Assembly (NCBI GenBank): GCA_029098105.1
Contig: JAQXNR010000165.1
Location: 1-33,580 of the forward strand
Direction of reading: 5' to 3'
DNA from: Lachnospiraceae bacterium
GTDB lineage: Bacteria > Bacillota > Clostridia > Lachnospirales > Lachnospiraceae
Length of the DNA: 33,580 nt
Shown here one piece after another: positions 20,338 to 28,878 of the stretch. Within the stretch, counting starts at the first letter, position 1; each line of letters begins with the position of its first letter. The notes below the pieces were generated by a model, which was not told where the DNA came from, did not search any database, and saw nothing but the letters and a program-made list of their open reading frames with translations. Position numbers and translations under genes: made by a program.

Positions 20338-21594
20338 ATGGATTATACAAAGATTATTCCAAAATTGAGTTTAGAGAATCCCATTGAGATGGCAGAATAC
20401 TACAATGACTGCGGCGCCGATGAGATTGCTTATTTTGACAGTACAGCGACGAAGGAAGGCAGAGAGCCGGATATTCAACTGATTAAGGACATTACAAGGA
20501 AGATTGACGTTCCTCTTTTAGTGTGTGGTGGAATTCATAATCTGGAGGATGCCAAAAAAGTGTTATATGCCGGAGCTGCGAAGGTATGTATCAAGTCTGC
20601 AGCTATTTCCAATCCGGATATTATAAAAGAGATTGCAGAGCGGTTTGGTTCTGACCGTTTGATTGTCACTGTGGATTTAGAGGAGAAGGATGCCGTTTCC
20701 TGGGCACAGAAAGTACAATCTCTTGGTGCGGGACAGTTGCTTTTAATTGGCAGTGAACGGGAGCACTATGTTGCCACGGTCAAAGAGGTAATGGACAAGG
20801 TGAAGATTCCGGTTATGGTTTCTATTCCTTATGATACCGATGCCAATGTGGTAGCGTTGCTGGAGGAGACAAAGGCACAAGCAGTTTCTTTATACACCGA
20901 GGAATATGTAGACATTATGGAATTGAAACAGGAGTGTGCCTTGAATCATATTGAGGTGAATACTTATGAGAGTGAACTGGATTTTGACAGTTTTAAAGTG
21001 GATGAAAATGGTCTGATTCCAACTGTAGTGCAGCATTACAAAACCGGTGAGGTGCTGATGCTGGCTTATATGAACAAGGAATCCTTTGAAAAAACGATTG
21101 CCACCGGTCGGATGACCTATTACAGCAGAAGCCGCCAGCAATTGTGGACAAAGGGAGAGACCAGTGGACATTTCCAGTTTGTAAAGGCACTTACGATTGA
21201 CTGCGACAAGGATACGATTCTTGCGAAAGTGTCCCAGATTGGACCTGCCTGTCATACGGGAAGTCCTACCTGTTTCTTTACGGATTTGGTTCGCAAGGAA
21301 TACGATGATACCAATCCGCTGACCGTATTTGAGGATGAATATAATATTATTATGGACCGCAAAGCCAATCCAAGAGAGGGTTCCTATACGAATTACCTCT
21401 TTGACAAGGGAATTGACAAAATATTGAAAAAGGTTGGAGAGGAAGCGACGGAGATTGTGATTGCAGCAAAGAATCCGGATGCCGAAGAACTCAAATATGA
21501 GATTTCCGATTTCCTTTACCATGTAATGGTTCTTATGGTAGAGCGCGGGGTTACCTGGAAAGACATCACAGACGAACTGGCAGAGCGCCGATAG
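20338..21594 (+). CDS. hisIE: Fusion: degenerate HisF-like TIM barrel + phosphoribosyl-AMP cyclohydrolase (HisI) + phosphoribosyl-ATP pyrophosphatase (HisE)
   Basis: N-terminal ~210 aa aligns with HisF (IIPKLSL.., [35 protein letters not shown]). Then HisI ([50 protein letters not shown]) and HisE ([27 protein letters not shown]). Confidence 0.92.
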   Translation: MDYTKIIPKLSLENPIEMAEYYNDCGADEIAYFDSTATKEGREPDIQLIKDITRKIDVPLLVCGGIHNLEDAKKVLYAGAAKVCIKSAAISNPDIIKEIAERFGSDRLIVTVDLEEKDAVSWAQKVQSLGAGQLLLIGSEREHYVATVKEVMDKVKIPVMVSIPYDTDANVVALLEETKAQAVSLYTEEYVDIMELKQECALNHIEVNTYESELDFDSFKVDENGLIPTVVQHYKTGEVLMLAYMNKESFEKTIATGRMTYYSRSRQQLWTKGETSGHFQFVKALTIDCDKDTILAKVSQIGPACHTGSPTCFFTDLVRKEYDDTNPLTVFEDEYNIIMDRKANPREGSYTNYLFDKGIDKILKKVGEEATEIVIAAKNPDAEELKYEISDFLYHVMVLMVERGVTWKDITDELAERR

Positions 21595-21607
21595 GAGGAA
21601 GAGAGCG

Positions 21608-24244
21608 ATGAAGAAATATGGAGTAAATGAATTAAGAGAGATGTACCTGTCATTTTTTGAGAGCAAAGATCACTTGCGGATGAACAGTTTTTCACTGGTT
21701 CCCCACAATGACAACAGTCTGCTTCTGATTAATGCAGGAATGGCACCTTTAAAGCCTTATTTTACCGGGCAGGAAATTCCGCCGAGACGCCGGGTTACCA
21801 CCTGCCAGAAGTGCATTCGTACCGGAGATATTGAGAATGTGGGAAAGACTGCCCGTCATGGTACGTTTTTTGAGATGCTGGGTAATTTTTCTTTTGGTGA
21901 TTATTTTAAACATGAAGCGATTGCCTGGAGTTGGGAGTTTTTGACTGAAGTGATTGGACTGGACCCGGAGCGTTTATACCCTTCCGTTTACCAGGAAGAT
22001 GACGAGGCTTTTGATATCTGGAATAAGGAAATCGGGATTGATGCATCCCGCATCAGCCGATTTGGCAAGGAAGACAATTTCTGGGAGCACGGTGCTGGCC
22101 CCTGTGGTCCCTGTTCAGAGATTTATTATGACAGAGGGGAAAAATATGGCTGTGGCAAACCGGACTGCAAGGTAGGATGTGACTGTGACCGCTATATGGA
22201 AGTCTGGAATAATGTGTTTACCCAGTTTAACAATGATGGTCATAACAATTATGAGGAGTTGGAAAATAAGAACATTGATACGGGAATGGGATTGGAACGT
22301 CTTGCTGTTATAGTGCAGGATGTGGATTCTATTTTTGACGTGGATACGATTCAGGCTCTGCGCAACAAGGTATGTGAATTCGCAGGAAAAACCTACAAGG
22401 ACAATTATGACGATGATGTTTCCATTCGTCTGATTACTGATCACATTCGTTCGGCAACCTTTATGATTTCTGACGGTATTATGCCTACCAACGAGGGACG
22501 GGGCTATGTGCTTCGCCGCCTGATTCGCCGGGCAGCCCGCCATGGGCGGAAACTGGGAATCGATGGAAATTTCCTTGCCCGGTTGTCAGAAACAGTAATT
22601 GAGGGTTCCAAGGCAGGTTACCCGGAACTGGAAGAGAAGAAAGTATTTATATTTAAAGTGCTGAACCAGGAGGAAGACCAGTTCAATAAAACCATTGACC
22701 AGGGACTTTCCATTCTCAATGATTTGGAGCAGGAACTGGAGCAGAAGGGCAGCAAGGTGCTGGATGGAGAGAACGCTTTTCGTCTGTATGATACCTTTGG
22801 GTTCCCGCTGGATCTTACCCGGGAGATTCTGGAGGAAAAGGGTCTTTCTGTAGATGAAGAGGGCTTTGCGAAATGCATGCAGGTACAGAAGGAGACGGCA
22901 CGAAAAGCCCGTAAGACGACGAACTATATGGGTGCGGACGCTACCGTATACGATGCGATTGACCCGGAATTAACCAGTACTTTTGTAGGTTATGACAAAT
23001 TGGTAGCCGAGAGTGAGATTACTGTTCTTACAACGGATGCGATTGTGGAAGCAGTGGCAGAAGGAGATAACGCCACTATTATTGTAAAAGAAACTCCTTT
23101 CTATGCAACTATGGGTGGTCAGCAGGGAGACAAAGGTACCATTACAACAAAGGATGGCAGTTTTACAGTAGAGGATACGATTAAATTAAAGGGTGGAAAG
23201 ATTGGTCATGTAGGTAAAGTGACCCAGGGAATGCTGAAAACCGGTGATAAAGTTACGCTTACCGTATGTTCCCAGTGTCGTGCCAACACCTGTAAAAACC
23301 ACAGTGCTACCCATTTACTGCAAAAGGCATTGAAAACTGTATTGGGAGCCCATGTAGAGCAGAAAGGTTCTCTGGTCACTCCGGATCGGTTGCGCTTTGA
23401 CTTTTCTCATTTTTCACCGATGACTTCTGAGGAGATTGCCGAGGTGGAACGTCTGGTAAATGAAGCGATTGCGGCGGACTATGTTGTAGAGACAAAGGAG
23501 ATGCCCATTGAAGAGGCAAAGAAAACCGGAGCAATGGCATTGTTTGGTGAGAAATACGGAGATGTTGTCCGAGTTGTGGATATGGGAGGATACTCCATCG
23601 AATTATGTGGTGGTACCCATGTTCCCAGAACGGGAGCCATCACCTATTTTAAGATTGTTTCCGAGGCAGGCATTGCGGCCGGGGTAAGAAGAATTGAGGC
23701 ACTTACTGGAGATGGAATATTTGCGTATTATAAGAACCTGGAGCAGGAACTTATGCATGCTGCGCAAATTGCAAAATCAGAGCCGGCAAAACTGGCAGAC
23801 AAGATTGCTTCTATGGAGAAAGAAATCAAAGAACTGCAGGCAGAAAATGATTCTTTGAAAAACAAACTGGCAGGAGAAGCATTGGGAGATGTTATGGACA
23901 ACGTAGTAGAGGTGAAGGGTGTCCGGTTCCTAACTGCCAAAATGAAAGATGTGGATATGAATGCTCTGCGCAATCTGGGTGACCAGTTAAAGGAGCAGTT
24001 AGGTGAAGGTGTGATTCTTCTTGCCAGCAGTCAAGGTGCAGACAAAGTCAGTCTTGTGGCAATGGCTACTGAGGAAGCGATGAAGAAGGGCGCTCATGCG
24101 GGCAATCTGATTAAAGCGGTAGCCGCTAAGGTTGGCGGTGGCGGCGGTGGTCGTCCGAACATGGCACAGGCTGGAGGAAAGAATCCCCAGGGCATTGACG
24201 ATGCTTTAAAAGAGGCTGTAGCAGTATTAGAGGGTCAGTTATAA
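21608..24244 (+). CDS. alaS: Alanyl-tRNA synthetase
   Basis: LREMYLSFFESKDHLRMNSFSLVP, ARHGTFFEMLGNFSFGDYFK, NHSATHLLQKAL, ELCGGTHVPRTG, C-terminal GGGGGGRPNMAQAGG. Confidence 0.98.
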   Translation: MKKYGVNELREMYLSFFESKDHLRMNSFSLVPHNDNSLLLINAGMAPLKPYFTGQEIPPRRRVTTCQKCIRTGDIENVGKTARHGTFFEMLGNFSFGDYFKHEAIAWSWEFLTEVIGLDPERLYPSVYQEDDEAFDIWNKEIGIDASRISRFGKEDNFWEHGAGPCGPCSEIYYDRGEKYGCGKPDCKVGCDCDRYMEVWNNVFTQFNNDGHNNYEELENKNIDTGMGLERLAVIVQDVDSIFDVDTIQALRNKVCEFAGKTYKDNYDDDVSIRLITDHIRSATFMISDGIMPTNEGRGYVLRRLIRRAARHGRKLGIDGNFLARLSETVIEGSKAGYPELEEKKVFIFKVLNQEEDQFNKTIDQGLSILNDLEQELEQKGSKVLDGENAFRLYDTFGFPLDLTREILEEKGLSVDEEGFAKCMQVQKETARKARKTTNYMGADATVYDAIDPELTSTFVGYDKLVAESEITVLTTDAIVEAVAEGDNATIIVKETPFYATMGGQQGDKGTITTKDGSFTVEDTIKLKGGKIGHVGKVTQGMLKTGDKVTLTVCSQCRANTCKNHSATHLLQKALKTVLGAHVEQKGSLVTPDRLRFDFSHFSPMTSEEIAEVERLVNEAIAADYVVETKEMPIEEAKKTGAMALFGEKYGDVVRVVDMGGYSIELCGGTHVPRTGAITYFKIVSEAGIAAGVRRIEALTGDGIFAYYKNLEQELMHAAQIAKSEPAKLADKIASMEKEIKELQAENDSLKNKLAGEALGDVMDNVVEVKGVRFLTAKMKDVDMNALRNLGDQLKEQLGEGVILLASSQGADKVSLVAMATEEAMKKGAHAGNLIKAVAAKVGGGGGGRPNMAQAGGKNPQGIDDALKEAVAVLEGQL

Positions 24245-24246
24245 TT

Positions 24247-25944
24247 ATGAATTTTAAGACATTCTATATCATTTTATTATTTTTCTGCGCCGCGTTTGTC
24301 GGCGCAGGTTTCGGTTTTGCCAAAGTTTACCAGCAGCGTCAAGAGGGAAGGTCCATCACTCTCCCGGAGGCGACTGCCTTTCCCCAGGTCAGTGAACAGA
24401 TTTACCAGTACCTGAAAAACGATAACAATGGGTCGCTGGCGTTGGTGGGAAACATTTCCTTTGATGACAGTATTCTTTTGAATAGTTATGATGCTACATG
24501 GAAATCGTTCTCCTGCGATGATATGCTGAATCCGGTATCTTCCTACCTTTCCCATCAAGGGTGCCTTGTAGGCAGTATGAACGGTACTTTTGCCGGAGAG
24601 GGGAAAGGAAGACAGAACCGGAGTGAATTTGGATATGGTGGAAGCAAATACTACAATGCCCCGGATGACTTTGCAAATATGCTGGGGGATTACGGCTTTG
24701 ATATGCTTGCTATGGCAAATTACCATACCTATGATTCCAATTATTCTGGACTCTGTCAGACAAAAAAGACCGTTATTCAAAATGGTATGGTTCCGGTGGG
24801 AATATTTGAGGAAGAGGAGGATGTCTGCGAATATGAAACGAAAGATTTTGGTGGAATTTCAGCGGCGGTTTTTTCCTATACGGAAGCGTTAAAGTTTAAA
24901 CCGGGAGAATAAAACGATTTTTCTGTGAATAAGTTATTTCGGTCCCAGGAGGAATATTTGAAAAAACTCTGTAAAGCAGTAAAACAGAGTAAAAAACTGG
25001 ATGCAGATGTGGCTGTGGTTTATATTTATTTTAGCAATACCCGTACCGGTACGGTATCTTCCCGTCAAAAAGAGATGGCTCACAAGTTGCTGGATGCGGG
25101 AGCAGATATTGTGGTAGGAACCAATCCGGACATTATTGAACCGATGGAAATCCGTAAGAGCAAAACAAAAGAGGGACATGAAAAATACCAGATTGCCTTA
25201 TATTCCCTTGGGAATTTTATTACCGGACAGACGGGGCGGGTGGGAACGTTGACCCGGAATACGGGGATGCTTGCCCGTTTTCAATACGATCAGGACAGTA
25301 CAGGAACATACCTTACAAGTCTTTCTTTTTCCCCTACTTACTGTGTTTCATACCCCACGGTGGAGGAGCAGGAAGATGCGGGAGCACATGTCCGGGTATT
25401 TTCCATTCCCGAAGTGGCAGATTATATAGAGCAGGGGGGCAGTACCCGGTCCACTGTAAAGTCTACCAAACCAGCAGTGAAACGGGATCAGAATGGTGCC
25501 AGCCAGCGAACGACTGCGGATGAACCAGAGATGGAGGAAACGACAGAACAGATACAGGAAACTACGGTTACAACTGAGATTTCAGAAGCGACCACACAGG
25601 CAAGTCAGGAAACACAGAGTACGCCATCGACTGAGACGCAGTCCATGCCGGAACAGGACAATCCCGAAGCGACAGGGATTTCCCGGTCCGGAAAGAACCG
25701 ATTGCTGTCCTTGCTGGGAATCCAGCAGGTTTCTGCCTTGCAGAATACCCCTTCTAAAACGTTCTTTGCAGCAAAAGAGGAGGAAATGCTAGTAAATGAG
25801 GAATATACTGGTAGTTTGACACGAAGCGATTTCTCCTATCTTACTACAGCCACAAAAAAAGCGATTGATAGACTGTTTAGTGAGACTGGATATGAATATA
25901 GTTATAAAGACGGGTGGTTTTATTTGAAAAATTTAAAGAAATAG
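24247..25944 (+). pseudogene. CapA-like (poly-gamma-glutamate synthesis family) gene interrupted by an in-frame TAA at 24910-24912
   Basis: ORFs 24247-24912 and 24925-25944 share a frame and are separated by one TAA; together they cover the N- and C-terminal parts of a CapA-like fold (FDMLAMANYHTYD, then ADIVVGTNPDIIEPMEI and LYSLGNFI). Confidence 0.75.
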
Positions 25945-25955
25945 TTTTTTATGTG

Positions 25956-25983
25956 TTGACGTAAAAAAGATTTATGGTATAAT
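25956..25983 (+). promoter_or_regulatory. Putative sigma-A promoter for rpsU: TTGACG-16 nt-TATAAT
   Basis: TTGACG at 25956-25961 and TATAAT at 25978-25983, with ~80 nt leader to the rpsU ATG. Confidence 0.8.
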
Positions 25984-26071
25984 CTAGTTTAGTGCTAAAA
26001 AATAATACCCAAACAGTTGTATTGAATTGGCACTTTTGCAACTTGCAACTGGAGGGAGGTTAGGTGAGACA

Positions 26072-26248
26072 ATGTCAAATGTTATAGTAAAAGAAAACGA
26101 AACATTGGATAGTGCTCTTCGCAGATTCAAGAGAAATTGCGCGAAGGCTGGAATCCAGCAGGAGATTCGTAAGAGAGAGCATTATGAAAAACCAAGCGTT
26201 AAGCGTAAAAAGAAATCTGAAGCTGCCAGAAAACGTAAGTTCAAATAG
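26072..26248 (+). CDS. rpsU: 30S ribosomal protein bS21
   Basis: [61 protein letters not shown] ggagggagg. Confidence 0.97.
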   Translation: MSNVIVKENETLDSALRRFKRNCAKAGIQQEIRKREHYEKPSVKRKKKSEAARKRKFK

Positions 26249-26260
26249 CAGACAGAATGT

Positions 26261-26292
26261 AAAAGAAGGTGATTAGCACACCTTCTTTTTTT
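26261..26292 (+). terminator. Rho-independent terminator downstream of rpsU
   Basis: aaagaaggtg-attagca-caccttcttt followed by a T run. Confidence 0.85.
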
Positions 26293-26337
26293 ATTGCATA
26301 TCCCCGGTTGCCGTGCCATATATTGTAGAAAAGGCAA

Positions 26338-26628
26338 ATGAGGGTAAGAATGAAAAAATTTAATCCGCAGCAGGTGGAGGAACGGGTTTCCAATACCTTT
26401 TCCCTGCCAAAGGATGTGGTAATGGGACTTACCAATATACATCTCATAGGAAATCGGGAATTGATTATTGAAAATTACAGGGGAATCCTTCTTTGCAGTG
26501 AAACCTGCATTAAGGTGCAGGCAAAGAAGCAGTTGCTGATTGTTGAAGGAAAAGAGTTGAAAATTGTTTATTATACGAATAAGGATATGAAAATCAGTGG
26601 AATGATTTCTGCAATTTCGTTTCAATGA
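26338..26628 (+). CDS. yqfC: YqfC family sporulation protein
   Basis: LPKDVVMGLTNIHLIGNRELIIENYRGILLCSETCIKVQAKKQLLIVEGKELKIVYYTNKDMKISGMI; directly upstream of yqfD. Confidence 0.85.
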   Translation: MRVRMKKFNPQQVEERVSNTFSLPKDVVMGLTNIHLIGNRELIIENYRGILLCSETCIKVQAKKQLLIVEGKELKIVYYTNKDMKISGMISAISFQ

Positions 26629-26638
26629 AGGAGAGTGT

Positions 26639-27877
26639 ATGATTTCTTTTTTAAAGTGGCTTAGGGGATATTTGCTGATTTCCTGTTCGGGACCGATGGT
26701 GGAGCGCTTTTTAAACCAGTGTGTTCATCAGAATATTCTATTGTGGAATCTTAGGCGGGAGGGAGAGGAGTTATATTGTAATGTGGGCAGGACTGCTTTT
26801 TCCCAGTTAAAGGACATTAGCAAAAAAACCGGGACCCGGCTTACGATTCAGAAAAAATGTGGATTTCCCTATTTGCTATACCGGCACCGTAAACGCCGGA
26901 TTTTTGCATTGGCGGCATTGCTGTCTATGGTGCTGCTTTATGTGATGTCTCTTTTTATATGGGATATTCATATTGAGGGAAATGAAAGTTATAAAACAGA
27001 TGAAATTCTTGCCTATGTCACAAAAAACTATGTTCACGGTGGACAACTGATTAGCACCGTAGATACGATTGCTTTGGAGGAAGAACTGAGAACCCACTAC
27101 GACAAGTTTGCCTGGGTGAGTTGTGAAATTCAGGGAACCCAGTTAATCATTCATATTAAAGAAACCATTAATCTGAATGTGAAAAATAAGGCAGAAAAAC
27201 CAGCGGATTTAATTGCCAGTAAGTCCGGACAGATTTCTTCCATTATTACCCGGGCTGGCACTCCCATGGTTGAGGTTGGACAGAAGGTAAAAAAGGGGGA
27301 TGTTCTCATATCGGGAACCATTTCCTATGTGAATGATTCCCAGGAAGTATATGAGGAAGCCTATGTTCCGGCGGATGGGGATATCGTTGCCAAAACACAA
27401 TATTCTTATAAGGATACTTTTTCCTTGTCCTATTATGAAAAAGAATATTTAGATGAATATAGGCGGGGATATGAACTGCAGTTTTTTGGAAACCAATGGA
27501 AGATATATGAGCCGAAAAATCTAAAAAAAGAGTATGACCGAACGGAAAAAATAGTCCATGTAAAATTGGGGAAAACCTTTTACTTTCCTGTGGCACTCAA
27601 AATAAACCAATATCAGGCATACCAGTTAAAACGGGTGACCTATGACAAGGAACAGGCAAAAAAGGAAGCAGAGCGGCATTTACAAAAGTTTTGCGATAAT
27701 TTATGTAAAAAAGGGGTAGAAATAGTTGAAAATAATGTTACAATAAGTATATCTGGTGAAAATCTGACTGCCAGCGGCACGGTTACTGTTCTGGAGCCGA
27801 TTGGTAAGATTTCACTGATTGATACGAAACAGCGGCAGAAGGAGAAAACGAATGAGCACAGTGGAGAGACTGATTAA
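26639..27877 (+). CDS. yqfD: Sporulation protein YqfD
   Basis: WLRGYLLISCSGPMVERFLNQCVHQNILLWNL; single TM; synteny yqfC-yqfD-phoH. Confidence 0.9.
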   Translation: MISFLKWLRGYLLISCSGPMVERFLNQCVHQNILLWNLRREGEELYCNVGRTAFSQLKDISKKTGTRLTIQKKCGFPYLLYRHRKRRIFALAALLSMVLLYVMSLFIWDIHIEGNESYKTDEILAYVTKNYVHGGQLISTVDTIALEEELRTHYDKFAWVSCEIQGTQLIIHIKETINLNVKNKAEKPADLIASKSGQISSIITRAGTPMVEVGQKVKKGDVLISGTISYVNDSQEVYEEAYVPADGDIVAKTQYSYKDTFSLSYYEKEYLDEYRRGYELQFFGNQWKIYEPKNLKKEYDRTEKIVHVKLGKTFYFPVALKINQYQAYQLKRVTYDKEQAKKEAERHLQKFCDNLCKKGVEIVENNVTISISGENLTASGTVTVLEPIGKISLIDTKQRQKEKTNEHSGETD

Positions 27878-28865
27878 GATTCCCAATGCACATATTCAGA
27901 ATGTATGCGGACAGTATGATGTGTTTTTGAAGAAAATAGAACGCACATTGAAAGTGTCTACGGTTTTCCGGGAAGACCAACTGAAGGTAATTGGTGAGGA
28001 GAGGGAAGTGGCTAAGGCGGTTCAGGTAATTACCCAGTTGCTGGTGCTTTCAGAGCGGGGAAACGATATTACGGAGCAGAACGTGGATTATGCCTTGTCT
28101 CTTAGTATGACAGAACAGACACAAGAGATTTTGGAACTGGACCGGGAGGTCATCTGTCATACGATTCAGGGAAAAGCGGTGAAACCCAAGACATTAGGAC
28201 AACAGCGGTATGTACAGCAGATGCGGGACAATATGATTGTTTTTGGTGTGGGACCCGCCGGTACTGGAAAAACCTATTTAGCCATGGCAATGGCGATTAC
28301 GGCATTTAAAAATAATGAGGTCAACCGGATTATTCTCACCCGTCCGGCGATTGAGGCAGGGGAGAAATTGGGATTTTTACCGGGAGATTTGCAGAGTAAG
28401 GTAGACCCTTATTTGCGTCCACTGTATGATGCTCTGTACCAGATTATGGGAGCAGAAACATTCCAGAAAAATATGGAGAAAGGGTTGATTGAGGTGGCTC
28501 CTCTGGCTTACATGAGAGGAAGAACTCTGGACAATGCCTTTGTTGTATTGGATGAAGCCCAGAATACCACGCCTGCCCAGATGAAAATGTTTCTGACCCG
28601 TATTGGGTTTGGCTCCAAAGCGGTGATTACAGGAGATTTGACACAGAAAGATTTAGCACCGGATGCGAAATCCGGTCTGGAAGTTGCCTTGAAGGTGTTG
28701 GGCAGGATGGATGACGAGATTGGAATCAGTTATTTAAGCAGTACCGATGTGGTTCGTCATCCACTTGTTCAGCGCATTGTAAAAGCCTATGAGGATTACG
28801 AGAACCGGCAGGCGAACCGTAGCCGTAGCAAGTCCCATTCCGGTTCCAAAGGAAAAAAACAATAA
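27852..28865 (+). CDS. phoH: PhoH family ATPase
   Basis: FGVGPAGTGKTYLAMAMAI, ILTRPAIEAGEKLGFLPGDL, FVVLDEAQNTTPAQMKMFLTRIGFGSKAVITGDLTQKDL; ATG 27852 overlaps the end of yqfD. Confidence 0.95.
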   Translation: MSTVERLIKIPNAHIQNVCGQYDVFLKKIERTLKVSTVFREDQLKVIGEEREVAKAVQVITQLLVLSERGNDITEQNVDYALSLSMTEQTQEILELDREVICHTIQGKAVKPKTLGQQRYVQQMRDNMIVFGVGPAGTGKTYLAMAMAITAFKNNEVNRIILTRPAIEAGEKLGFLPGDLQSKVDPYLRPLYDALYQIMGAETFQKNMEKGLIEVAPLAYMRGRTLDNAFVVLDEAQNTTPAQMKMFLTRIGFGSKAVITGDLTQKDLAPDAKSGLEVALKVLGRMDDEIGISYLSSTDVVRHPLVQRIVKAYEDYENRQANRSRSKSHSGSKGKKQ

Positions 28866-28878
28866 GCGGGTGCAAAGT

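Noticed and set aside
21595-21607. Looked for a T-box upstream of alaS
   Set aside because: Only 13 nt separate it from the upstream gene; no room for a riboswitch.
20890-21666. Minus-strand ORF (258 aa) opposite the HisIE fusion and alaS start
   Set aside because: Covers two confidently coding genes in antisense; translation has no family features.
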